Of a stretch of DNA of 64,000 bases, positions 42,832 to 53,717 are shown one piece after another (the stretch's first letter is position 1; each line of letters opens with the position of its first letter). The DNA lies in NCBI GenBank assembly GCA_003116975.1, contig BGKB01000124.1, positions 1 through 64,000 on the forward strand, given 5' to 3'. The notes under the pieces are model-generated. The model did not search any database. It was not told the origin of the DNA and worked only from the letters and a program-made list of their open reading frames with translations. This DNA is from Aurantiochytrium sp. KH105. Lineage: Eukaryota; Sar; Bigyra; Thraustochytrida; Thraustochytriidae. A program made the translations under genes and the position numbers.

Positions 42832-43602
42832 ATGACGGACGCAGAGGAGGACAAGGTGAGGCTCGACCACGAGGGCCGCGACGTGTGGCTCGTCCGAGTG
42901 CCGCCGAGCGTGGCGCGCGCGTGGGACAAGGTCGATGAGGAGGACGCGCAGCTGGGAAAGCTGCGCATCTACCATGCCCAAGAGGGAGATGAGCGGCCGC
43001 GCATCACCTTTCACATGGCCCAAGAGGCCGTGCCTATCAACCAGGCGCTGCAAATCACTTCGGACTTTAACCTGCAATTTATCGATGGCAAGCCCAACAT
43101 GCGCATCTTTTCCAAAGGCGACGCTGGCGTAGACTTCCAAGGCCTTGTTGAACATTCCTTTCTCATGCAGCCGCTGCGCTCCGAGGCCTACAATGAGGTG
43201 GTTCACAAACGCGTGCGCCAACAAACCTCAAAGAGTCGACACACCATGGAGATTGACGGCTGGGAAATTATGCGCAAACAGAAAAAGAATCGCATCGTGC
43301 GCATGGAGGACCCCGCCAACCGAAACCTCGAAACAGGCGAGGGCGGCGCTGCCAAGCGTCGCAAGCTCGACGCCTCAGAAGAGACCAAGCTCCGCGAGCG
43401 CATCTTTGAGCTCTTCTCGCGCAAGGACACCGACGGCCGCCGCCTCACCCACTGGACGCTAAAGGACATGAAGCGGGAGCTTGGCTTTGGAGATGCTGCG
43501 GTGCGCAACGTGCTGCGCGACATCTGTATTTATCACCGGGACGGCGACTACGCCCGGACCTACGAGCTCAAGGCCGAGTTCAAGTCCTCCATCCCGCTCT
43601 GA
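42832..43602 (+). CDS. GTF2F2: TFIIF beta subunit (RAP30/Tfg2)
   Basis: 256 residues from the ATG at 42832; the frame opens at 42691 but the extra 47 residues are not family-like. The N-terminal dimerisation part shows VWLVRVPPSVARAWDKV and LGKLRIY, then FLMQPLRSEAYNEVVHKRV. The C-terminal winged helix (about 190-250) shows LRERIFELFSRKD, THWTLKDMKRELG and VLRDICIYHRDGDYARTYEL. TFIIF beta pairs with the alpha subunit and recruits RNA polymerase II to promoters; the winged helix touches DNA. Length matches the family (human 249). Nothing odd. Confidence 0.88.
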   Translation: MTDAEEDKVRLDHEGRDVWLVRVPPSVARAWDKVDEEDAQLGKLRIYHAQEGDERPRITFHMAQEAVPINQALQITSDFNLQFIDGKPNMRIFSKGDAGVDFQGLVEHSFLMQPLRSEAYNEVVHKRVRQQTSKSRHTMEIDGWEIMRKQKKNRIVRMEDPANRNLETGEGGAAKRRKLDASEETKLRERIFELFSRKDTDGRRLTHWTLKDMKRELGFGDAAVRNVLRDICIYHRDGDYARTYELKAEFKSSIPL

Positions 43603-45042
43603 TTGATCCTCCGCATATTGATAGTTTCCATATGGCCTGCTTCGTGTCAGACAATCTTTTCCTCTGGTGAGATGAAGGTAAAGTTGCTGCAAAGCAGCAA
43701 CGCTTCGTCGAGATCACCCGGCTCTTCGCTTCGCTGGCATCACTGCCCTCACGACCTGTTATCGAACGAATGACGACCGGGTGAGAGCTTACGAAACGTA
43801 CGTACGTTTGACACACACGCTTGCACTGGATTTCGATCCAGGTGCGATCGTCCGACACACAATGCTATCATAGAGACAAAGGGACACGTACGTACGTACG
43901 TATGCCGTACCTCGATCGAAATCATGTGGAGGCGTGGTCGCCTACGTCTACGTCTCTGCAGCCCTTCGCGAGAGGACCATTACGTTTTCATAGTAGCGAG
44001 TGATCAAGGACTCGTAGGCATCCTCGTAGCGTCTGCCGATCGAACTTTGCTGTGCAAGCACCCACCCACTTGCCACCATGTTGGCAATCCATACTACCAA
44101 CCAAAATTTCTGATTCTGAAAAAACAAAAACACCTTCGTTCACACCCAAAGTAGCCAGCCAACCCAGGCAACCAATACAGGGTTCCTGCTTTATTTTCAA
44201 AAGTAACGTCAACGCTGCCTTGCCTGCCTCTTTCCTCTTGGCTTGCTACCAGAATTCGGGACTTGGTTCATGTCCCTGAAAGCGAAACCAGACGGCTTCA
44301 AACATTCTTCAATCAAGCACACAAACCTCCTCGTGATCATCATGCATGCGTTCGCCCGCCCTTTCAAGAACGAACGAAACGTTCTCATGTCAGTCCCTCA
44401 CCATCCGCCGGCAAAAGTCTGGCTGCTCGACGAGGCTTCGTGCGCGTTATCTCTAGCTGCAGCCAGCTAGCCTACGGTCCCAGCATCATCTTTCTGTCAC
44501 AAGTGACCCTCGCTCCGTATATCGCCCTCTGGCCACGCGCCCCAAGCAAGCTTCGTCGCGGAATGTCCTCGAACGGGCTTTCACGCTGCGCTGCGCCTCG
44601 CCGCGCGAGCTCTGCCAGCGCACGGGCCGCGCACGGGCAAAAGTGCAGCGCCCGTGCATGCTGCAAAAGTAGTAGAAGAGGCAACGTGAAGACGTGCGCT
44701 GTCTCTTCTTGGCCAGCCCTAGGGCTTGGCTAGGGCTTACCTCTACGACTGGAGGGGGTCGCGTGCTGCATGCTGAGCAGAGAAGAGGGGGCCCGCGCGC
44801 CGCACGCGACCTCTGGCAGGCAGACGCGCAAAGGTGCCCTCGCGAGGACGTCGAGGCAGGCGACGGCGGCCCCTTCGCGCCCCCTCCTCTTCCGGTCTGC
44901 GCTCGCGCGCGAGCGCAGGTAGCCCGGACGGGCCATCGAAGACCGGCAAGCAAGCCCACAAACACCGTTCCACCAACGTGAGGACGTTGCTCGCGCTCTC
45001 CCGGCTCCGCGACGGCAAAGCGAGAGATACCACGACAGCACC
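43603..45042. other. Intergenic, no gene seen
   Basis: Two ACGTACGTACGT runs lie near 43797-43808 and 43887-43903. The 44.5-45.04 kb end is GC-rich and presumably the promoter of the next gene. Frames here are short or overlap without protein-like content. Confidence 0.45.
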
Positions 45043-45771
45043 ATGGGCGGGTGCGTGAGCTCGACGCAAAGTCCAGCCGCCAAGGGCCGTGATGCTCCCA
45101 AACCCGAAACTCTTCCCCAGCCCGAGGCCGTACCCAAGGTCGCACTAGAGTCCGTCCTAGTGCCCGAGGACACCGAGGACGCCACAAACGACGCGCTTGA
45201 CATTGACGAAGAAAACAACGAACTCGCACTTGAAGATGTAAGCGATGTGCCTGATCTCATCGATCCCCTTGTCGTCGAGTACAAGGGCGAAAATGAAGAA
45301 GGAGAAGAAGGCAATGAGCACGCCAACCTCGAGGTCGTAGAGTCGGGCGAGGCCGCGATGGACGATGAGAAAGCGATGCTGGACAGCACTATCGGCGATG
45401 CAGAAGGTCCTGAAGAGGATCTTGGTCCCGAGGACGATGTGCCCGAGTTGCCCGAGACCAACGAAGAGCCACGAATGCTCACCATTGCCGAGCGCAAGGC
45501 GCTTTTGCTCGGAAAGCAGTCTGGCGATACTGACTTTTCCAGTTTCACGGGCAGCAGCAATCAAGAAAAGAGCGACAGCTCCAATGACAGCAGTTTTGAT
45601 GCTCATGGTGAAAGATCGACGCTTGAGGATGTCCGGAAAGACCGCGAAGCCCGCATCAATGACCTCAATACTACCGTGCAGTCTCGCAAGCTGAACACCA
45701 AGAAAACTGCCAAGCACATGGAAGATCTCATTTGGATCAGCCAGAACACTGTCAACATCAAGCACTTCTAA
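45043..45771 (+). CDS. Acidic protein with N-myristoylation/palmitoylation signal
   Basis: 242 residues. It starts MGGCVSS: Gly2 and Ser6 fit N-myristoyltransferase and Cys4 could be palmitoylated, so membrane attachment is likely. Residues about 30-150 are very acidic (Glu/Asp/Leu repeats, as in LEDVSDVPDLIDPL). A TIAERKALLLGKQ helix follows near 147, then a Ser/Asp-rich stretch, and the end is basic (SRKLNTKKTAKHMEDLIW). No domain is recognised. The conserved-looking C-terminus may be the partner-binding part. Confidence 0.65.
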   Translation: MGGCVSSTQSPAAKGRDAPKPETLPQPEAVPKVALESVLVPEDTEDATNDALDIDEENNELALEDVSDVPDLIDPLVVEYKGENEEGEEGNEHANLEVVESGEAAMDDEKAMLDSTIGDAEGPEEDLGPEDDVPELPETNEEPRMLTIAERKALLLGKQSGDTDFSSFTGSSNQEKSDSSNDSSFDAHGERSTLEDVRKDREARINDLNTTVQSRKLNTKKTAKHMEDLIWISQNTVNIKHF

Positions 45772-46208
45772 GTGCCATTCGCAGAAAGCCCCCAAAAATT
45801 CTGCGCCCCTGTTTCTTCCCTTCCTGAATGTGACCAAAAATAAAAGCTTCGTTTCTCTCTCGTAATTTCGCTTTGTTCATCAGGCTACATCTTGCGTTGA
45901 GCTTTGCAATGTTTCCTTTCAAGAGACACACCGCAATCTCGTGACAAACTTGTGTGCCGCTACACAGTTTGTTCGTTCGTGTGATTGCTCACTCATTCGT
46001 GTTCATTTTCCGGTTCAATTCTTGTATACAGTATCCACTCATTTGTGTTCATTGTGTTTGGATTTCAAGTTGCCGTCATGGATAACGAAGACAAGTTGAC
46101 GTTAACCAAGTATACCTGGTATCAATCAATCAATCAATCACACAAAAATAGTCACAATTCTAATCCTACACGAGAACCTAGCGCTTACGCTCGTTTCCTA
46201 TCCTATCT
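45772..46208. other. Gap between convergent genes
   Basis: AT-richer, presumably both 3' UTRs. It contains an AATAAAAGC at 45838 that could serve as a polyadenylation signal for the plus-strand gene, and an ATCA run at 46119-46140. Confidence 0.4.
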
Positions 46209-49200
46209 TCAACCAAAGGCGATAAACATGAGCAGGCGGTCTCGAAGCTGCGCGACGGACATTTGGTTCAGAACATCCTCATCATCCTCGCCGAGTCGGA
46301 GGTTGTCTGCAGCCACATGGAGGTCCTTTAGCGAGGCGACGCCGACGAACTCGTCAGTCAAAGAGACCGATCGACAAAACGCTTCGCGAGGCGCACCCGC
46401 GTACTGATGCACGCCGCGCAAAAAACGGCACTGTTCGCGCGAGCTCCAGGGACGCGTAATCTCTACAAATTTATTGCCATTGCGCACCGCCTTCTCGAGT
46501 GCCTTTTCCAAGAGCTCCTTCCGCTGCGCGTCGGCAGCCAACTGCTCCTCGTACTCTTTTTTCCGCTCGACCATGCCCTCCAACGCCTCTTGCTGACGTG
46601 AAGATTGCAAGGCTAGCAAGACGATCTTATCCATTGGGTGCGAGCGCGTCGGCGCGCGAAACACCTTGTTGCGGCAGATCGGGCAATTCAGCGACTTGGC
46701 GAGCCAATGATTAATGCATGGCTCGCAAAACATATGATTGCACTCGAGCGTTGACGTGTTCATCAAAGCCTCTTGGCAAATGGGGCACACGAGCTCGGAA
46801 CATAGTTCTGCGATTCCACTCGATCCCTTGCGCGCGCGCGTTGCATCCCCTTCCTTGTTCGCTTCACTCTCGGTGTCCATGGCCTCTGTTTGCTCGCTCT
46901 GCTTGTTGCCATTCCCCGCTTGGCACGGCGTGCCCTGCGCTTCGCGCGCACGGGCAGCTCGCAGCGCCGCGACGGCAGAGGCTCCCCTCGCGTTGGCAAT
47001 GGTCTGAAGTTTTTGTTTCGGGCACATTGCCTCTCTCGCTCCAGCTACGTCCGGCGTGTCATCTGTCAAAGGCATTGACGCGACCAGCTTTTGCGCATCG
47101 GAAAAGTCCGTCTCTGCATCGCTCGAGTCGGCTTGCAGAACGGCAAGCTTGGCCTGTGCATTCATTCCTTCGACGAGGACATCGGCGAGCTGTGTTTGTG
47201 CCGCGGTCCCAAACTGACCTGGGACATCGCTTGCAGTAGCCTTTGATGACTCGAGCTGCTTCTGCGTCTTGGTCACTGCGTCGCACGCTGCCGTGGCTGC
47301 CGCCATGACCTTTTCCTTGTCATTGCAACCGACAGCGCCGCAAAGGCTCTCTGCATGAGACTTGACGATCGCCATGAGGCTTGAAAAGGGGCAAGCTTGC
47401 GTCTTGGCTTCTGCCGCGCTGTCCACCGTGGACGGCGGCGAGGTCTCCGGCTGCGATTCCCGATTTTCAAACGTCCTTTCACTGCCATCGCCACCGCGCC
47501 CATGGCGGTGCGATGGATGGTGATGATGATGGTGGTGATGGTGCCGGTGTGGATGGTGGTGACCTTCCCGATGATGGTGGCCGTGTCGGCCATGATGAGG
47601 AGGGTGTCCGGACTCTGTTTGAAAAGGTGATGAGTTCATAAAGGAACCTGGGGGAGACGGGGCACAAGGCTGGCCAAACGGCTGAGCAAAGCCAGGTCGA
47701 AAGGACTGCAAGGGGTGAAACATGGAGCCCGGGTTCGATGGATGTGGAAGCGCGTGCGCGTGCGGAGAAGAATGCATGTGCTGACGAGAATAATGCCCAA
47801 AGCCTTCGAGACGACGTTGCGCCCCCACACTCGGAGATTGGTGCGGAAGGTATGGTTTTCCAGGTGCATGATGGGGGTGTTGGTGGCCACGCTGATGCGC
47901 ATAGTCAGCATCGGGGGCCGGCGAGGAGGGCAACGAAGCGCCCGCTGCAGTCGAAAGGGAGGCGGTTCGAGAAAGCTGACCGTCTGACGATTGCTCGGAC
48001 TCGCTTCCCCTGTGGCAAAGATTGGCATGCTTGCGTTGCACACCAGGAGGCGAGCCCTGATCCGCGGGTGACCTCCTGCGTTTAAGACATTTGGAAAAAG
48101 AGCATTGCGGCTTCTTTGCTGGCGTCCCATCGGACCTGGCGCAAGATCCAGATCCAGATCCCGATCCTGATCCAGATCGGTTGCAGCCTTCACTGGCACG
48201 TGAACACCATCCGCGCAAGTTAAACCACGTCTTGGCTCCACAGCCACTGTCTACTCGTGAATCTGTTTGAGGCATGACTGATGTCGACGAGCACGACGAG
48301 GCAGACGTGGAGGAGGATGAAGAAGTTGAAGGTACTGTGGCGATGGCACTCACTGGCACTGGCGATCCAGCTCTGGACGCCTCTGCGGGACCGAGGCTCA
48401 GACCGGCCAAACTGGGCCCGCTTTCCCCTGCTGATTCAGACATGGCAGCCGCCTTCCTCTCATCGGTCTGTCCCAACTTCTGCTCGGACGAGTGTGCGTC
48501 TTGCTGCGAGGGCATTTGCTGCGTCAAAGCGTCGGCATCTTCTGCGGAGAGCGAGGTAAACAGTGGAATGTCGTCGTCGGCCATTTCATCGTTCTCATCA
48601 TCGTCGCCGTCCCCGTTTGGACCCTCATATCGGTACCTAAGTTTTCCACCAGTGGACCATTCTGGCCCAAAGCTGACAATATCTCCGGTCCTCAACTGCA
48701 CGGCTTCGTGGGGATTGAGTTTGTTCTGATTGATAAAGGTCCCGTTGGTGCTGCCTTCGTCGCGGACGCACCACCCTGGTGCGTCGTCGCCGGTAAGAGG
48801 CTTGAACATGGCATGATGTCGTGAGAGAACCTTAGGGAGCGCGGGAAAGGTGACATCGCACTTGTCTAGATTCCTACCGAGCGAAACGGCCTTGTCCTGA
48901 AGCGGGATTTCCTGCGGAACGTCGACGGTCTTGCCGCTCGCGTCCTCGGGGGCACTCACGACCTTGAGCACTGCGACACGCGTCATGCGTCTGCATCGTG
49001 CGTCCTGGGCGCCGTTCGCGTTAACATCCCGGGTCGTCGCCGTCCGCGCTGCCGGCTCCCGGTCGTCAGCAAGGTGGTCGTCGTCGTGTCCTTTGTGTGC
49101 AACAACATCGTCATCGTCATCGCCTGCATGCTGAGCAGAAGAAGAAGGAGGAACAAAGCAAGCAGCAGAGGAAGAGGTGCCCGTCGCGCGCGCAGAGGCG

Positions 49201-49214
49201 GCGCGGGCCTGCAT
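46209..49214 (-). CDS. FHA-RING ubiquitin ligase with His-rich linker
   Basis: 1001 residues from the ATG at 49214, or 925 from the ATG at 48986; the frame stays open to 50108 but that part is a Lys/Arg/Glu run from promoter sequence. The FHA domain lies at about 100-200 (VSLGRNLDKCDVTF, LSRHHAMFK, STNGTFIN). A long disordered region follows, with GSGSGSGS, Pro/Ser stretches and a run of nine His (about 541-570). The RING is at about 805-845 (CPICQEALMNTSTLECNHMFC, ending CPICR) with a coiled coil after it and a final helix (SVAQLRDRLLMFIAF). FHA reads phosphothreonine and the RING recruits E2, as in RNF8, CHFR and Dma1, which act at DNA damage or mitotic checkpoints. That role is inferred. 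Confidence 0.8.
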   Translation of the reverse strand: MQARAASARATGTSSSAACFVPPSSSAQHAGDDDDDVVAHKGHDDDHLADDREPAARTATTRDVNANGAQDARCRRMTRVAVLKVVSAPEDASGKTVDVPQEIPLQDKAVSLGRNLDKCDVTFPALPKVLSRHHAMFKPLTGDDAPGWCVRDEGSTNGTFINQNKLNPHEAVQLRTGDIVSFGPEWSTGGKLRYRYEGPNGDGDDDENDEMADDDIPLFTSLSAEDADALTQQMPSQQDAHSSEQKLGQTDERKAAAMSESAGESGPSLAGLSLGPAEASRAGSPVPVSAIATVPSTSSSSSTSASSCSSTSVMPQTDSRVDSGCGAKTWFNLRGWCSRASEGCNRSGSGSGSGSGSCARSDGTPAKKPQCSFSKCLKRRRSPADQGSPPGVQRKHANLCHRGSESEQSSDGQLSRTASLSTAAGASLPSSPAPDADYAHQRGHQHPHHAPGKPYLPHQSPSVGAQRRLEGFGHYSRQHMHSSPHAHALPHPSNPGSMFHPLQSFRPGFAQPFGQPCAPSPPGSFMNSSPFQTESGHPPHHGRHGHHHREGHHHPHRHHHHHHHHHPSHRHGRGGDGSERTFENRESQPETSPPSTVDSAAEAKTQACPFSSLMAIVKSHAESLCGAVGCNDKEKVMAAATAACDAVTKTQKQLESSKATASDVPGQFGTAAQTQLADVLVEGMNAQAKLAVLQADSSDAETDFSDAQKLVASMPLTDDTPDVAGAREAMCPKQKLQTIANARGASAVAALRAARAREAQGTPCQAGNGNKQSEQTEAMDTESEANKEGDATRARKGSSGIAELCSELVCPICQEALMNTSTLECNHMFCEPCINHWLAKSLNCPICRNKVFRAPTRSHPMDKIVLLALQSSRQQEALEGMVERKKEYEEQLAADAQRKELLEKALEKAVRNGNKFVEITRPWSSREQCRFLRGVHQYAGAPREAFCRSVSLTDEFVGVASLKDLHVAADNLRLGEDDEDVLNQMSVAQLRDRLLMFIAFG

Positions 49215-52010
49215 GGCAGGCGCAGGCGGGCGGGCCTTTCTCCTCCTCGCTCCCTGCCGAGTGCGTGTCCTCGCCCGAGTCGCTCTCGCTCTCGCTCGCT
49301 GTCGGTGCTGCCTGACTGCAAGCAAGCGAGCAAGCAAGCAAGCAAGCAAGCACCCACTCCAACACTCGATGAATTCAAAACGCGCGATCGACGAGCGAAC
49401 GAACTCCCTCCCGCGGACTCTCACGCCGCGCTCTGCTTTTCCGCCGGCGACCTGGCGCTCGCCCGCTCGCTCGCCTCGCGCGTCTGCCCCCTCGCGCGAG
49501 CTCTCCGCTCCGGGTTTGCTCGTCTGCGCCCGCCCGCTCGCTGCCGCCGCCGCCGGGAGGGTCGCCTCGCTCTCCGCGGCTCGCTCGGTCGAGTCTGTCT
49601 GTCTGCCTGCCTGCTTTGCCTTTCTTTTTGCTTTCCTTCTTCCCCTCTTCTTTCCTCGCCTCGGCCGGCGCCAAGTCGACTTTCGCCGCGGCCACACTGG
49701 GCTATCCCGCATACGCCACTTGCGCCGCCGCGCCCGCACCGTGACCGCGGAACGGCGCCTTGTTCCTTTCCTTTCCCGCTCTCTCCTCCTTTCTTTCTTT
49801 CTTTCCTTTCTTGCTTTCTTTTCTTTCCTTTCTTTTCTTGCTTTTCTTTCCTTTCTTTTCTTTCTTTTCTTTCTTTCTTTTCTCTTTTCGTTTCTTTGCT
49901 TGACTATAGTATAATCTGTCAATTTTTCCCCTCCCACCGCGCATGGATGGCGAAGAGCGGCGCCGGCAAGTCGGCTATCGCGCGGAGCGCCACTTGCGCC
50001 GCGCGCATTCCGCACTTGCGCGCGCCTCGGGGAGGCGTTCGCTTCTCCGCCGAGGGCGCCTGCTGTTCCGCCTAGCCGCCGCCTACGCCGGCCTACGCCC
50101 CGCTCCAACGACGGACCGAGGCCTCCTCCGGCCGAACACCGAACCCGCGCGTCGGGGCCGAGGATATCCCCGATCTCCCAGGATATCCGAGTCTAACCTC
50201 CGCGCCTTCGCTGTTCGCACCGCGGGCAAACCGCAGGCTGCGCCGGCGCCCCGCCTGCCTGTCCGTCTGACTATGACTGCGAAGTGAAGCGGGGGCGTGC
50301 GTCAGGAACCGGCTCAATGCCCGCCACTGCCACTGCCACTGGCGTCTTCTTCTTTCCCTTTCGTTGCAAACTGCGAGTCCTTCACCCGTTCGAATGGGGT
50401 GGACCGGTCTTGAAATGGCCGCAGGGGCGGCCAGAGGCCTGCCCTTCAAGCTGGAGTTCGCGCGCGGCGAGTTCAAGACCAGCCAGAGTCCGAGTCCTGC
50501 CGGCGAGCGAGCGAGGACAGGACCCCGCGCGTCTCGGCCTCGGCGGCAGCTTCGGCCGTGCCGAAAGCGCGGCGCGGACGGGTGATCGATCCCTGGACGC
50601 GAGGCTGAATCAGGCCGCAAGTTCGGGGCGTCCGAGACGAAAGCAGGAAGCCGCGACGCGGCCTCGCGAGGGACCGCGCTGCGCAGGAGAGGCGCAGGCT
50701 GCTGCTGCTGCAGCTGCAGCTGCAGCAGAGGGCATGCGGCTGGTGGACGGGGCGAAGGGGCGCAAGAAAGAGGGCGGCGGAGTCGGGAACACGGGTTCAG
50801 AGGCCGGAGCGAGCACAAGGGTCCCGCAGGACCTGCGGGTCGGCTGGCCGGCTCGCCACCACCGCTAGCTGCCGCTGCCGCAGCCCGAGTCGTTAAAATT
50901 GGCCAGGGGCTGCCTGCACTGCCAGTGGTGTTTGGCAGCGAGCCTGCTCGCGGGACGTTGGCTGGCTGAGGTGAAGGCGAACGAGGAATGTACGACGACA
51001 ACGATCGTCGTGACCTGTTCGACGTGCACGTGCTGGCGTGCTTTGCAGTAAAGTCATGGCGTAGGTCGGGAAACCTGACTTGTCGACTTAGCAAGCCAGC
51101 CAGCCAGCCCGCCAGCCAGCCAGCCAGCCACCAGTCACGGCCATTGCCAAGACCGGCCACGAGAACAGCGAAGTCTGGCATTAGCCGTGGCAGCTGTGAC
51201 TGCAGGCAGCAGCGTCATAAATTAGCTTGCTTGCTTGCTTGCTTGCTTTGCTTCGTTCCGCCTGGCCGCTGGCACTGTTCGAGATCTCTTGAATCCTGTG
51301 GATCTTTTGGATCACCCAAGACCTGTCCAAGATCTCTCGAAACCTGTGGAGCATTTGGATCATTTTAACACTTTTTAGAGTGTCTGGATCCTTTGCAACT
51401 TTTCGACTCATCTGCTGGCTGTATACCTTATGAATCTTTTGGAACTCGCACAACGCAATTTCAAAGTTCCGGACGTGTGTACCTACCGGAACTCTCCATG
51501 GAACGTCCCTCGCTCGGCTCCTCCTGCGCTGGTTTCCACGGTCCCGTCCGCTGCCGCGCCCACTTCTGCGACGGTTTCTCCCGCCCGAGACGAAGCTTGT
51601 TAGTGGCAGCCAACATGCGATTGTGAATTGCTCCTGGCAGCTCTCGAGGCACTTGCGGCGCGGACGGGCAAGGAGAGTCATCGCGCAATCATATCGAGGA
51701 TGATTTCGCAGCAGCCAGGACACGACAGGTCAAAAGGACACAACGATGTGCCCGGGACGTCCGCCTCAAAAGAAGAGCCAGCCGCCACTGCCCCTTCGGC
51801 CAACCACAGACTATAGGAAAAGCAAAAAAACGCACACACGCACACCGTTACTTGGTTGATCTAGCAACCAGGCAGCCAGCTGGCAGCTGCAGCGCAGCTG
51901 GAACTCCATGGCGTGCAGTAGTAGTACCACGCCGAGCGAGCAAACCCAAATCTCCCAAGCAGCCTCGACTGGCCGGTGCTCTCTCTCTGCGAGGGGGAGC
52001 GAGAGGAACC
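49215..52010. other. Divergent intergenic region between FHA-RING and AIM24 genes
   Basis: No gene seen. It contains an AAGC run (49320-49350), a TTTCTTTCC tract (49790-49890) and a CCAG run (51100-51130). CCACTTGCG words lie at 49716-49724 and 49990-49998, with a CACTTGCG at 50013-50020. A weakly protein-like minus frame near 51200-51700 is driven by a small direct repeat and I do not trust it. Confidence 0.45.
51282..51375. repeat. Two-copy direct repeat, 48-bp period
   Basis: AGATCTCTTGAATCCTGTGG with a following TTTTGGATCA is repeated with changes as AGATCTCTCGAAACCTGTGG and TTTGGATCA 48 bp later. Confidence 0.75.
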
Positions 52011-52859
52011 ATGGCGGACCCTGGCGTGCAAGAGATGAACGCGCGCGGAGGGGACGACGAATTGCAGGGCCTCTTGCCCTCCGGAGCCAATGATGACGTC
52101 TTCTGGCAAGGCGTCAAGGTGCTGCCCCCCGTAGCGGAACTCGTCGACGACGAGCACTTCCACATCGAGGGAGGCGACTTCTCGCAAATTCTCCAGGTCC
52201 GCGTCCGCCCCGGCGAGACCATCACGACCGAGCCAGGCACCATGGTCCTCATGTCGGACGGCTTGCGGCCCGCGGTCGACGTGGGCGACTGCGGACAGGG
52301 CTGCGCGCGCATGTGCTGCGCCGGCGAGGACTTTTTCCGACTCAAACTCACCAACGAGACCGACTCAACAAAGTTCCTCGGCATCTCGCCCAAGGGCCCC
52401 GGAAAGATCATTCCCATCGATCTCGCACGCTACTCGGGTATCACCTTCAATACGGGAGCCTTTCTTGCCGCAGTCGGCACGGACTGGACCATTCGGCTTC
52501 GCTTTGTTGATAATGCTGCCACCGGTTGCTGCGGCGGTCAAGGCTTTATTCTCAACGAGCTTCATGGCACCGGCATGGCCTTCATCAATGGTGTTGGCAC
52601 CGTCGAGCACGTCATGCTCGGACCGGGTGAAAAGTACATTATTGACAGCGAGTGCGTTCTGGCCTTCGAGAAGTCTGTCAAGTTTGATGTACGCACCTAC
52701 GGCTGCAGTCTCGTCTGCTGCTGCGGTGGTTTCGGCCTTTTTCAGTCGGTTCTTACGGGCCCTGGTCTCGTGTTAGTGCAAACGCTTCCCATGCCCAAGC
52801 TTCAACGTGCCCTTCGCGTTGGCGGCGGTGGCGGCGGCGGCGGCGGCGGCGGTGGCGGC

Positions 52860-52892
<33 letters not shown>

Positions 52893-52895
52893 TAA
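52011..52895 (+). CDS. AIM24 / TIGR00266 family protein with 24-Gly tail
   Basis: 294 residues from the ATG at 52011, which has a good ACCATGG context; the frame opens earlier without family similarity. Residues about 45-265 form the beta-rich AIM24 domain: FSQILQVRVRPGETITTEPG, GTMVLMSDGL, DFFRLKLTNETDSTKFLG, GKIIPIDLARYSGITFNTGA, ELHGTGMAFINGVGTVEH, and GPGLVLVQTLPMP. Family members form double beta-barrels; yeast Aim24 is mitochondrial and supports MICOS. No mitochondrial presequence is obvious here, and Cys pairs (CARMCCAGE, CCCGG) are notable. The protein ends in 24 consecutive Gly residues (52821-52892), which is not usual for the family. Confidence 0.82.
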
Positions 52896-53609
52896 CCGAG
52901 ACCTTAGGTTGCACAATTCAAGGTGAAATTCGTTGTCTTGGACCCTCTATCTTTTGGCAATTTGCTGATTTTGTATACGCACATCTCTCCCCGCTGCTGT
53001 TCGCGGGATGAGACACCCAACAAAAGAATTTTCCCTTCCTTTTTCTTTGTTGAAACGAAGCATCTGCGAAATCTTTGTTCCACGCCCAAGCAAGCATCCA
53101 AGCAAACAACGTCAAAGTCCAGGCCTGTAGGTATATAGACCACGTTTTGCGCATTATAATTAAAGGGGTTCATTTTGCATGCCTGCACGCCACGAAACGT
53201 GGCATTGGTCGAAAGAGTCTTTGCCGTCTCCCCGAGATAAAGTCGTCAGTCTCAAACTTTCGAAACTGCGCGCTGAGCCGCCGAATGCAAATCTTTCTTT
53301 TCTCGCGCGCACGAGAAACTTCATCCATTGCTCGCTCCTGCAACCAAGATCAACTGCACCGTCTGCCGCACGCGTTTTTCCATTGCCTTGCATCCATCCT
53401 TTCGAACCCCCCGTTATCCAAAGCCACCATCTAACTCCTTCCCTTCCACAGCATCCTCGCCCAAAAGAAAAGCATTTTCACGTCGATTCTTTCAGGTCGT
53501 CCTCGACCCCGGCCGTTCTTGCACCTCCTCATGAGATCTCATCTTACGGCCGCCACCGCGCAGTCCTCGCATCGCGCGCACGCTCTCATCCTCCCTCTCC
53601 GAGGCGCTG
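52896..53609. other. Intergenic, no gene seen
   Basis: AT-richer just after the AIM24 stop, presumably its 3' UTR, then mixed sequence. Frames are short. Nothing recognised. Confidence 0.45.
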
Positions 53610-53707
53610 GACCCTAGAGTTGCCATCCATTCCGCATCCTCTCCTTCGACCCTGGAGTTGCCATCCAGTCCGCATCTCCTTCGTCGCGCGACCCTGGAGT
53701 TGCCGCC
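53610..53707. repeat. Three-copy direct repeat, about 38-42 bp period
   Basis: GACCCTRGAGTTGCC starts at 53610, 53648 and 53690; the first two copies continue ATCCAKTCCGCATC, while the third ends after GCC. It lies immediately upstream of the eL21 core promoter. Confidence 0.85.
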
Positions 53708-53717
53708 TTGCTACCAC

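Noticed and set aside
49215-50108. Extension of FHA-RING into a Lys/Arg/Glu-rich leader
   Set aside because: The tract is the TTTCTTTCC repeat read backwards; family similarity starts at the FHA domain.
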